Shown here: positions 1 to 12,400 of the stretch, piece by piece | How the letters are laid out: each line of letters opens with the position of its first letter | How positions within the stretch are numbered: the first letter of the stretch is position 1 | NCBI GenBank assembly: GCA_911728455.2 | Contig: OU452228.1 | Location: 10,359,129 to 10,423,128 of the forward strand | Direction of reading: 5' to 3' | DNA from: Marthasterias glacialis | Lineage: Eukaryota > Echinodermata > Asteroidea > Forcipulatida > Asteriidae | Length of the DNA: 64,000 bases | Notes under the pieces: model-generated | Told to the model about the DNA's origin: nothing | The model's database searches: none | Seen by the model: only the letters and a program-made list of their open reading frames with translations | Translations under genes and position numbers: made by a program

Positions 1-452
1 GTCAGGGTTTCTTTCTTTTTAGAACAAAAAATACAAGTCATTAAAGTATGTAAATGTCTATGAGAAAACATCTTTCTATGGGTGTCAAAAGTGAGTTTCA
101 TTGACGAAAGAAATTATTCATGGCTATAAAAAAAGTTGGTTTATGGCTGAGAATAATCCCACACAGGTTACAGGAAATTGATTTTTAATCCCGACGTGAA
201 CTGGTTAAACAGCTGTATGAAATTGGGCCCTGGTCTTGAACCCTGACTCATCAACATGATGATCTTGAGCAACGACTATAGTCCTTGAAATACCACTTAT
301 CTTATCTTCATATACGAAAGGAAGTTGAATAGTTCACTTACTATTGTCCAGTATTAGTGATTAGTGGACTGTGAGTGAAACATTCCATAGTAGGCAGTCA
401 TTAGTGGATAGTACACTTTGATTATATCATCATGCGTCCGATTGTCTTGCAG

Positions 453-3400
453 GTATCTTACACAAGAGAAGATGGAAAGACGGGTAAGTCCATTTTGTTT
501 TTATTTTCATGCAAAGCCCCAGTCAGATAGACCTGTTTAGCACCATGGGTCATTCGAAACCACGGCTTCGGCTTTGGCTTATAGGTTCCATCAGCAATTT
601 GAAAAACGTGCATTTTTTTGTAACAGGGGTCAAACAGGTAGACGGAGCCTAAGCCGAAGCTGTGGTTTCGTAAAAGGCATATGTTTGCTTAGATTTAGAA
701 GAATGAAGTTTTCCAACAAAAGAACAGTGTTATGTCTTGGCATTGCTTCACAAATGAAGATTTCAGGAAGGATTTCCACAAAGAATGCAGGCACACTGAT
801 GATTGAAGAGACCTATCTGAGAGAGACAGGTCTTGGTGCATTGACGGCGTGTAAATGTTGGGTTAACTGTCGGGGCCCGGTGTCTTTTTCCTTGATTGGC
901 TTTCTCCTGTCGGTCTCGAAGACAGACTTCATCTGTCTGACTTGTTGCCTTTCATGCATTCCGGTCTGCAGCCTGCGCTACCCACTGACGATGGTCGATG
1001 TTGGTAACTGTAAGGCTCTTCCTCAATGAGTCTTTGTAGCGAAATGTAATGTAATGTACTTTGTTCGAGACTGGTTTCCTGCCAATACTTGCCTTAAGGA
1101 AAGCAGTGCAGGAATAAACGCTGTTTGCAATCTCATTTTTAATACAACCTGTAAAATCGTGATTTTAAGGGAAAGTTCATCCATAGTTTTTAGAAAAGTA
1201 AGCTAGTTCCAATCCTTTCCAGTAAACCCAACGTACAAAGAACCTGTGATTCTGTCATCAAATCATCGCGTCAGTGCAACAAAGTCGTAACTTGGATTTC
1301 ATTCGTTTTGTATAAATCTCTTTTTAAGCTTTGGGGATGTTCTAAACAATACTGGTTGTTCAAGACAAGTCCACTTGTACATAGGAATTATGAAGAAATT
1401 TGAAATAATAACTTTTTAAGTTTTATCTACACTTAAAAATCTTAAGCAAGTTTTATGCCCTACTTACCATAACAATTGTTGATAAGACCTTTTTTTCACA
1501 GAAGATTATGCAAGGTTTAGAAAGTTGTATCTTTGTTGCACAAACCTACAACACGTGCAGTCGATGGTGAATGACATCATAATTCTTTAGTGCAACAACG
1601 TCGTATGTGTAATATATTTTCCTTGTTGCTCGAACCGCATTAACAAATTATGACATCATTTATTGTTAACTCCCCGTAACTTACGTTTTGGGTAAAATAC
1701 TAACTTTCGGCATTTATTTTGACAAAAATAAAACACCTTTACCATATTTTAACTCCTTCTCTCAAAAAATGTGACATTGGACCTTGTTGCATTGGCGCCA
1801 TGAAATTTATAATACAACTACAAAACGGTTGATGCTGTGTCAACGACTTTGTGCACGTTCACATTGGACTTATTTCAATTGCAGCAATCCAAATAAAAAT
1901 CGGTGATGGGGAGTATTTGAATGCTATTTCTAGACTTTTAAAGGAGAATTATTAAATCTGTAAGATTCATACACGGTCTAATTTCTTGGCGCTGCTAAGC
2001 ACAAAAAGTAGCTAAGCACAACAAAATCATGCTTACCAGATTAAAGGATACCATCCCAAATACCATGTCACATGTACCTTTTGTTGAAGAAAATTGTTAA
2101 GCAATATTGTCTATGAAAGGAGCTTTATGAAAGTGGGCCTGGGTAATGAGGAGCTTTCAGATTGAAACTAACCATTAAGAAAAAAAACTTTTATAAAATT
2201 TGTTAGCCTGTACTTTGTCTTTATATAGCCATGAAACCATTTGTTGATATTGTTCTCTTTCCCATATTTGGAATAGGAAACGTATAATTTTGTCAGGAAA
2301 CATAAATAGTTTCCTGACGATGTCCTGGAAAAATGTTGCGTACAACTCTAAATTCATAACTTTACATGGTACGCGTACGTCAACAACAAATTTATGTACA
2401 TTTTAGGACTATGTTAATGGAGGAATGACGTGTTGTTTTGTGGAGCTTTGACTTGGTATAAAAAGGCTGGTTTATTCTAAATGATGACACAAAATGGTTT
2501 TGAGTTCTTCCTGTGCTGTACGTGGACATATTGTTTCTGGCGTTTGAAAGTAGCGAGTATGCCGTGTGAAGCTGGATGTTAACTGAACAGCAACAAGGAT
2601 ATCTATTTCATAGCTTAGTGGTTCTGGAGAAATTCAACTAATCAGGTACAATATCATTCTATCATAGAGTTTGAATTTTTGAGACACATTTATCACACAG
2701 TGGACTTTTATCTTGGATTCCCGAACTAAAGCTCTGGTGGCTGAGTCATTGTAGTGTGGGTTGGAGTCTTGGTCATGACACTTGTGCCTTTCATCACCCA
2801 GGAGTAAATGGGTACCTGCAGGGGTAGGGATTGTTGCTGTGAATGATTAGCAACCTGTGCGCTGATTTGACTGCTGGTGCTGCATACTTATAAGGAGTTG
2901 AGATGGTTTCAGGAAGGCTTAAGGTCTGATGAACAGATGGTAATGATAATGAAAATCCTTATCCACAGTTACCAGGTTAAGGTTGGTACATTCATGGGGT
3001 TAGACTACAGACCTTAATTATTGATGTCACATTAAGCCAGCCTCAGGTCAACCTTGCGATGACACAGAGCAGTCGACGAGTAGCTTTTCAGGTTGATGCT
3101 GCACCTGAGTTAAGACCAACAAATCAGTCAGCGATTGTTTACGACCTGAGTATAACTACGTTGAGACGATTAGCAAGAGTCGAAAATTTCCAACTTTTGT
3201 CATGTGTTCCCGAAGCTTGTTCCATGACATTCACACGATTTCTCAGTTACAGTGACCCGAGCGTTAATTTTCTGCTTAAATTTGACGGTTTCGTCACAAT
3301 TCCGGAAGGTTTTGTCGCAGTGCAAACAAAACCTAGGTCGCCCCGAGGGCTATTTTAATCTTAGAAATGCAAAGTATATCTGTAATGTTTGGATACAAAC

Positions 3401-6400
3401 TATTTGTGACAGCATTCAGTGGAGCTAAATGTAGAACTGTCAAAAGTAACCAATGGAGTTAATGTTTTTTACTGCCACTAAATTCTTATTTAAAACTTAT
3501 AATTATTGAGCACCAAGATCAGTTCAAACTCTGTAAAATGTATGGGTCATATGCATGGTGTTGTTTTGAATTCAAACACCCAACACTGAGAAGGATCTTT
3601 GTGACGTCAAGCCTAACAGTGGTTCCATGGAATGTTGGACACAAGATGAACATAAAAAGATGTCATTTGCAACAAGTTTACTACCCCTAGTACAGCCTTT
3701 GTCAGTGGTATCGATGGACCGATCCATTAATTAAAATATGGAAAAAGGTATGCTCTAAGCATCTTCGGGGGAAAAAAACAAGAAAAAACAAACTTGAAAC
3801 GCAAAGTTGTTACACCACCGATTCTTTTCAGAACCACAACGACTCACAGAGATACTTCGTGTACATGGTTAGTCTTGGTGCAAGACATTCTTACGTTATT
3901 GTCAGTAAAACCATAAACACTCTCAAAACTACAAACATGGCAGGACAGTTCCACCAATTAATTAGAGAGCATTCACCATGCACCAGTCAGTGTGGTTGAT
4001 CTTGGTCACAGAGATTGTATCTCCATCATGCAAAGTTTCAAATCCTACTCATGTACATGGTGTTACTTCAAACTTCACTAGATTGTATCTCCACCATGCA
4101 AAGTTTCAAACCCTTCTCATGTACATGGTGTTACTGCAAACCTTACTAGATTGTATCTCCACCATGCAAAGTTTCAAATCCTACTCAACTTCATTCAGTT
4201 GAGCGAGTGTCAAGTCTGACCACAGAATCAGTTGAACAAGTCTGACAACAGAAAACTGTTTCCACGAAAACCCTGACTAGTCAATGTAAAGAGATATATA
4301 AAAGAGCTTACAACTTCATTTGAATCAATACCGTAGTATGCAGCTTCACCTGACCTTGTAATGATCGACAACAAAGTTTTTTTTTGACTTTTCACAACAG
4401 CTTATGATGTGGCCATGGCATCCAAGTTCTCTGTTGTAGCGGTAAGTTTGTTTGTTTTGTTTTTTCATTTGAAGAAATGTCAGGGCTATGGAGGTGATTG
4501 CAATTCTCTTTACATGTATATTGACAAGTGTAGCCCCTTGTACAGTTTACGAGGTGCTGAGGTGCAAACTTAATGCAGCCAACCATGCCAGACACACTGG
4601 GGCAGACCACCTTCTCTTAGGGATAATTGTTCTTTTACGTGTGTTACACAATACATGGGACCTACGGCTTTATGTCCCAATTGAAGGACAAGGCAAAAAT
4701 GATTAAATGTCTTGCTGGAGGACAAAAACTGAAGTGTCAAGACTGGGACTTGAACCCACTCTGGTGATCAGAAACACCAGAGCTTGAGTCTAGTGCGCCT
4801 GACTGCTCGGTCTCTTATTTCCATACTTCATGAAAATTTCTAAACAATATAATATAACCAAACAAATTGAAACAAGGAAGTACATGTAATCTAAAGTTCA
4901 GTTTAAGACAGGAAATAAAGTAAGTATTGTGGAGGCATCAAAAAGCCGGGGCTTGTGATGAGATGCTGGATTGACAAACAAACAGAGCGTAAATGGGAAC
5001 AAAATCTAATTTACAGACTGGTTGAACAGAGACAGAAATGATAAAGACATGCTATATGAATTCTACTTACAACGCATTCACTGGCATTACTACAGTGCTA
5101 TCTGAAACGTTTCTCATACTTCAATGACATCTTTTTGTAAGTGATATCCTTAACTCCCTTGAGTGATTTACTAGGATCCGTCCTCACTCTAACAAAATCC
5201 AACACCTTGTGGTAGCTCAACACCAAAACTGTTGGACGCTTGATTATGGTGGTATGCTTGATCTCATGTAAGGCATAACCAGTTTACAAGTGCAATCCTC
5301 TGTCCAACAGAATCAAACAAAACATAACAGTTGACTTTTGATGCATGATGGATGGTTAGGGTTAAAGGTGTCGTCATGATTATAGCAGGCCTGTGGCTGT
5401 ATGTGGAAAGATCCACCAGATCACCCAGATACTGCCCACGCTTGCCGTCAAATCACAAAGGGTAGTCTTTCTCAAACTGTGATGTGACCGCCGGCGCGCA
5501 CGCATGCGTAGTAACTGAGTTATTCAATTCACTGCTATAAGCATGACGACACAGCCCCTTTAAGTGAACTCAGATAATGCCCACTCTTCGTTACCTTTGA
5601 CCCCCAGCATATCGGTAAACTTTGTAACTAAATGGTCTGTACACACATTCATTTCCATGAATATACATGGCATTTGCATTATATGCGAATGATGATGGTA
5701 CAGCATAACTGTATCTTGGAATGTAGACACAGTGAATGAAGTGCATTCATTTTTGAATTTCTTTACCATACACAGGAGTTCCTGCAGCAGAATATTGGCT
5801 TACGTGAGTATTTCTTTATGTTTATAACACAGCAGTAGTAGGAATTTTGTTTTGTTCTATTGGACAGGCACTTTTTTAAACCACAAATTACTGTTCACAG
5901 GAAGCTTATGTAGAGGAGAGAGGGGGGGGGCACATGAATACAGTACAAATATCAAATTTTCTGTTCAAAGATGTCTGTCTTTATACATTGAATACCAATG
6001 TGAACAATCAGATTTGAGGAGCATTCTGGCATTGTAGCATTTTGGCAACCCCAAGTGCAAACATGTTTGAGTTTCTGTCATTGGTTAAGTGTTTTTGGCG
6101 AGTTCAGTTGTGCCGCGGTGGTGTAGCTGTTGCAACCAAACCATAACGAGTTGTTGGTTCAGTTATGCTTGGTTTCAAGGTGGCAGATTTTACAAACTGA
6201 ACAAACAGTATCTACTGATTTCTTTTGAAAATTACTAACACTGAAGCACACCTATTTTGGGTGTCATATTGCACGTAAGGATACAGGGCTCATCTAATCT
6301 CACGAGCATCGCTTAAAATGGGTGCTGTAATACACAGGGGGGGGGGGAATCTGACTCCAAAATGATGCAACCAAGATTCAAAGCAGTGAAGAGGGTCAAT

Positions 6401-9400
6401 ACTCGGTGCTTGTCCCTGGCCTCAGAAAGCACTAAGAAAACTTAGTTGCCTTCCTCCTGGAGTTAATCTCAGGGATAGCTTCCCAACAACCTTTCGTCTC
6501 CCTAGCTCTCTGTTCCTGGCCAGGCATCCTGCTTCCGCTACAGATGGTCAGTGGCGTAACTAGGAGGAGGGAGGCATGTGGCCCCCCCCCAACTGATGTC
6601 CGTGGCGCAATCCCCCCCCCCCCCCCCCCCCCATTTGAAATCTGGACTTTTGAGATTAAAAATTACCAGAATTGAAATGTTACATTTTATAAGAATTTTT
6701 TTGTAGTCAATAAAACTGCTTTCTTTTAATTAACACACAACAATTTTTTTTGTTTACCTCCATGTCAGATTATTAAAAAACAAAAACAAAAAAAGTAAAT
6801 GGCAAAACAAGACCGCTGAAGGGGGCTTGTTTAGGAAAAATACAAACGAAAACTACAGTTTTAATTGGCCAAAAGTGCCCCCTAGAAAAAATGGTGCACC
6901 CCACCTGTGCCCTCCTAAAATTTTACCCTAGTTACCCCGCTGCAGATGATATGTTGGCTTCTGTACTTAACACTTTGATGTCATCTAGCCCTCTCTTGTC
7001 AGGTCTTCCTCTGGGTCGTGAGCCAGCCACATTTCCCTCCAAGGAGTAGTTTTGGGTAACGGCTGTCACCCATCCTCTTGACATGGCCAAAATATGTCAG
7101 TCTTTTTGAAGCAATGGCGGATGTTACCATCTATACATTGTTTAAATCACACATTTGTCGTTCAACCTGCAGAGATTACACCTTCAAAGGACAACGGTGC
7201 TGCCACGAATGTGCCCAAGGGTCCGCCCAAGAATGAGAATAAAACAGCTCCGGTGATGACACAGCCGGCGACCCGTGAGAGTAAACAGGAGTTTGTTAAG
7301 AAGGAAGGATACTTACATAAGACTGGAAATAACAAGAAAGGTGAGCTTGTCATTTCAAGCTGTCAAGTACATGTACTACTTTATTCAGAAACTGCGGGCT
7401 ATAATCTTTCTCAATTCAAGCAGAATGTAAACGGTTTCCTTCTGCCCTAATTTCTTCTGCTTTCTTTCTCTTTTCCTTGTAGCCCCCACCTAGAGTGGTC
7501 TTATGCCTTGTGATGGACAACTTACATACATTTTTTAAATTTTTTTATTCTAGAAACAATGACTGCCGTCAAGGCATACACAAGTTCAAAGCTGACTTCC
7601 CAAACTGTATTTTGGTTACAACTTGAACTTAAACAAAGGTTATTTTAAGGTCATGTGGTGTGTTGTAACTGATACAAATGAGTTATGAGTAGGGCTGATT
7701 TTAAAAACTCAGTCTGAAAATTGGGCCGATTTAGTCGGACCAGGATAGTGCAAGGGTTCAAGTTTTACCTGTTGGCTATTTTCAGAGCCACTTCAACTCT
7801 TCACAGACACTGCTGTGTTGTTAACACAAACCTCGCTACCTACTAATCGGTTTTCTTTGAAATCTCCTTTGACAGAATTCCAGCGACGATACTGCACCCT
7901 TGTGCATGGCATCTTCAGCTACTATGATGATAGGGTAAGTCATGCTTGGCTTGATCCAACACTTTTCAAGAACAAAAAAAAACTCCATGCAAAATTTATC
8001 AATTAACATCATTCTGCATTTTAAAGCATTGCATGGTGAGGTATCGATGTATATTTGGTTTGGGGAAACAATATGGATAAAGTTACAGACAGTTCACAGA
8101 AAAGTTATCTTAAAATTTAAAGTGAAGGTATATAAGTACATGAGGAAAAAACAATTGAATAAATACAATTAAATAAGTAATGTATCAATAAAAGAAGGGC
8201 AAATTTGTAGTCAACAGAATTCTCAAAATGTCAATGTTAAGAAGCAGCGATCAAGTTATTAAATAAAATGTTTATTAAAAAACACAATAAAACCATTTTA
8301 ATTGTTTGAGTTTGCTGAGCGCCTAGGGGGCCTACATGCAGATGATCATTTTCCAGGGAAATTTTTTCTTGAAGTTTGGAGTGCTGGAGGGATTTTGCAA
8401 ATACAAAGCATAGTTGGTTGCATCTGTACTGTAATGTTTCTGATTGACAGTCTTCTAATGCATCCAAGTACCTGCAGTAGACTGGTCCGACTGGCCCCAG
8501 GGCTATGCGACAAACTCCTTTCTGGATGAAATGGCTTCTCTTGGTTTGATTCTTATTATATTCGGTTTGCGGTAACACCATGTGATGATATCTACTTTGC
8601 TGTGTCCATTGTTTTTATAAGAACTTGTTCTGCTCCTTACTACCAGGGAGTAGATTGGGAAAATCAGGAGACTGCCTAGTCCAGATAAGAACCTGTCCTG
8701 CTATCTATGTACTGCACTGGAGTAGATTGGGAAACTGGGGAACTTCTTCTTTCGCTTAGTGGATCAGCGAACTTATCATAATTATCTTCACTTAGAAAAA
8801 TTGCACACAGCAAGGTAGACATCACGTGGTGTGACTGTAAACCAATTATTTTGTATATGGATACTCCACCATGCAGTGCCTCAAACATCACATTGATTCT
8901 TATTGTTTTGTTGAATAGAATCAGCCTCCAAAGAACACCATAGAAGGCATTGATATGGTTTTAATTGCAACAACTGAGCAGAGGCCAGGGTGAGGGTTTC
9001 ATATTATTCGTTACAGTATTTTTATAATTCGTCACATCTGTTCAACAAGGTCATAACTTGGATTTCATTTGTTTTACATAAATCACTTTTTAAGGTTTGG
9101 GACGTTTTAAACACTGGTTGTTTAAGACGTGTCCACTTTGTTCATAAAAATTATCAAGAAATTTAAATTAATAACTTCAAAAGTGATATATACACATGAT
9201 TACCTATGAAACTAGTTTCATGCCTTGTTTACCATGGTAATTGTTGACAAAACCTTTTTGCACAAATTCGTGTCGTTTAAATTGATCAAATGATCAATTG
9301 ATCAATGGGGGAATGACGTCAATTCTTTAGTACAACAACTGTGTACATGTGTAAGATATGACATTGTTGCTGGGACCACATAAACACATTATGACGTCAT

Positions 9401-12400
9401 GTGTTGTTAACTACCTGTATCTTTTTAGTTATATTTTAGATAAAATTCTTACCTTTACCATTTATTCATATTAAAATCAAGCACCCTTTACATTTTTTTT
9501 TACTCAATTTCACCAAATATTTGACATATGACCTTGTTGCATCGGGGCGACTTATTATCTGTAAAGAGGTACAATGACATTAGCTACCTCAGACATGTTC
9601 TTGTGTGGATTGTTATCCATGAGGGACTGTTTTTTTCAGACAGGTCATTTTTGAACTTTCAACGACAACTTGTAGGTGATTTATAAATGCAATATGCCGA
9701 ACATCACCAAACAGAAACAAGCAGTCATGAAGATTGTTATTCAATAGGCTGTATTTTTGACAGCAAGAGGGCGCGATACTACTTGCATTTTGAAAGTACA
9801 AACATGATTAAAAAACATTAAGCATACAAATTTTCCAAGCAAATATCTTACACTGATTACATTGTAAAAACTGTCAATGAAACTCCCCTAAAAAGTTGTA
9901 TATATTAACTGCTTTATTAGAAGTCTAACTGCATCTGGTTTACCACACTATTTCTATGGTTTGACCCCCAATCTTCCCCAAAGGGCGCCCTCTTGCAGTC
10001 AAAAATAAGGCCCATTAGCTTCCAATGGCTGCAAAAAATATTAAGCATTATGGAACAGACAGTTGAAGTGAATGACACCTACAATTATCACCAAGTACAT
10101 GTTTACTTCTTGATTTTCCAGGCATAAATATTGCTTTGAGATCTACACATCTGGTGGTAGGACGTACCTCCTCTCTGCAGAAACAGAAGAAGACCGTAAG
10201 GATTGGATGATTGTACTAGCCAAGGTAAGCTTGAATTCTGTTCAAAGAATTATCGTTTATCCCCAAAAATATGTTGAAGCCTTAAGAAAGCCCATATTCA
10301 AATTATTTATGTATTGACCCAATTCACCTGACGTCATCACCAACGATATATCTTGGTTGCGCCCTCGTAGGAATAAAGTTCCACTTGTTCATTGTGCATG
10401 TTAACTGATACACATGCCGTTAGCCACGCACCATTGACTCTGATTCGACTCTCAAAATGGGCAGACTATGGGCAGACGAGCCGTGTGTAACGTCGATGCA
10501 AGAGGTCGATACAGCTCCGTGTGTTGTGACACCTATCTCATAGTCCAAAGCAGGTTTTATAAAACTTTATGTAATTCTTTTATTCTCTCTGTAGATTCAT
10601 TCATTGGAGTGCATGTGGCAAACACTGGAGGTAAAGTTCCCTCAATATTTATCAACAATATTTTATCATTCCATTTTGAATCTCTGTCAAGACACTTATG
10701 TCCTTGAGCAAGACTTCATTATAATTGTTCTTTCACCCAGGAGTAAATGGGTACCTGTGAGGGCAGAGATGGTTCATGTGATTGATTTAGCTTGGTTGGT
10801 ACTTACTTGGTAGCACAGGCTGCATAATCTCAAGGGAGCTGAGATGGTTTAAGAAATTAAATACTTGGCCCAGTGATCGGGAAATAATGTTGATGCGCCA
10901 TAAGCATCAAAATAGACCCTTCTCAGATGACGTCACTTTTTTAATCGCTCGCCATGCTGGAGTACTTACACGCACACTTCATGCACACATGTTACTAGAA
11001 CTGACCAATCTTGTGCTACGAAACACAACGCTGGATGACGCTATGCATACATATTGCATAGTATTCCAGCTTCTCAGACTTCCTGCATTGCCATGGAATT
11101 GTGACATTAGTGAGAAGGCTGTATAGAAATCTCCAGTATTGATATTATTAGCTAACCATCATTGCTGATATGCACTAATAATATGTATGGTTGCTGTATG
11201 GGTTATGTGACCTGATATTTCTCACCCACACACTCTAGCTTTGCCGAGATGTAGAAAGAAAAAAGAGTCATTTCAACAGCGTTTTTTCCACGTACTGCAT
11301 CTCCTTGGAACTCCTTGCCTGGTGCATGTTTCCCTCCATCCTACTATCTTGACTGCTTTAAGAGGAATATCAATTCCTGCCTTCAGCTCCCCTAAGTTAT
11401 CTTCATTGTAGATATTTTCTTCTTGTAGCCCTTTACCAAGAATGGCTTTTAGCCTTGTTTGGGGCAAACTTGCATACAAACATTTAAAAAAAATAACAAT
11501 CTGGTTGTCTGTTAAATTAACTTTACAGGAATTTGAGCAAGCTGGTTTCTTACACAAAAAGGAAGGAGCAGCTGCGGTATGTAGTTAACCTCTCCATAAA
11601 GACAATCATTTGTTTATTAAAAGATGACTCTAGTTTTGTTTTGTTTTTGAATTTGATAACCTGGAAAGAAAGGGATGCGGTAGGTGTTTTTTCTTAAGGT
11701 CACCTATTTAGATTTGATGATATCGTTGATGAAGTCAGAGACCTGGGCCCAATTTCATGACTCTGGTCACCGCAGAATTCTACGTTTAGGCCCTGCCACA
11801 GCCTATAGGAGTACTTGCTTTACAGGGAACAGTGAGCGCAGAATTCTTCGGTAAGCAGCGACATGAGATTGGGCCCTGGACCCAATTTCTGGACTCTGCT
11901 GACTGTAAGGGAAATAAATCGGGCCCTTACAGATTCAGACAAAACTTGCTGAACTTAAGCATATTCCACAGGTGAGCTGGGATGATTTGCTTGTACGCGT
12001 GCAGCTTACACAGCAGAATCTGTGCTAACCCTGTAAGCTGAGAATGGTGACCGTAAATGTAGAATTCCGTGCTAAGCAGAAGTTGGGCCCAGGTAGGAGC
12101 TGGCCAATTTGAATGGTTTCCCATCTGATGTTTATTGTTGTTCTATTGTAGACGAACTGGCAGAGATTGTGGTTCATTCTGAAGGGCAAATCTCTGGTGT
12201 CTTATTCAGTCGTTAACGATAAGTTGGAGGAAATTGACCTCAGGAAACTCATCTCACTGAGTAAGTAGTAATTTTATCTCCAAGGTCTTTACCCTTGTTA
12301 AAATATCTCTATTATAACAATAAATAATACTTATAAAGTGTCTTACATCCATGACTGGACCTCAAGGCGCTGTACAGAATTAATACAGCACCAGACTTTA

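Larger units (their letters stand above)
7173..10224 (+). other. Exon group: first PH domain of the ARAP-like protein
   Basis: Exons 7173-7340, 7876-7934, 8919-8989 and 10122-10224 encode a lysine/proline-rich linker followed by a PH domain at about residues 52-147 of the fragment. The first strand reads KKEGYLHKTG, the second EFQRRYCTLV with SYYDD after it, and the domain closes with an RKDWMIVLAK helix holding the near-invariant PH tryptophan. In ARAPs this position is PH3. The introns hold repeats: a LINE fragment and hAT-like element lie just upstream, and 9030-9560 holds a dispersed repeat also seen at 1255-1800. Confidence 0.88.

Noticed and set aside
574-1029. 151-codon plus-strand frame
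   Set aside because: It starts inside a MITE and reads through intronic text with no domain or splice logic.
3059-3358. 99-codon plus-strand frame
   Set aside because: Even composition but no recognisable family and no splice sites that fit the ARAP-like phase; kept as unexplained intron sequence.
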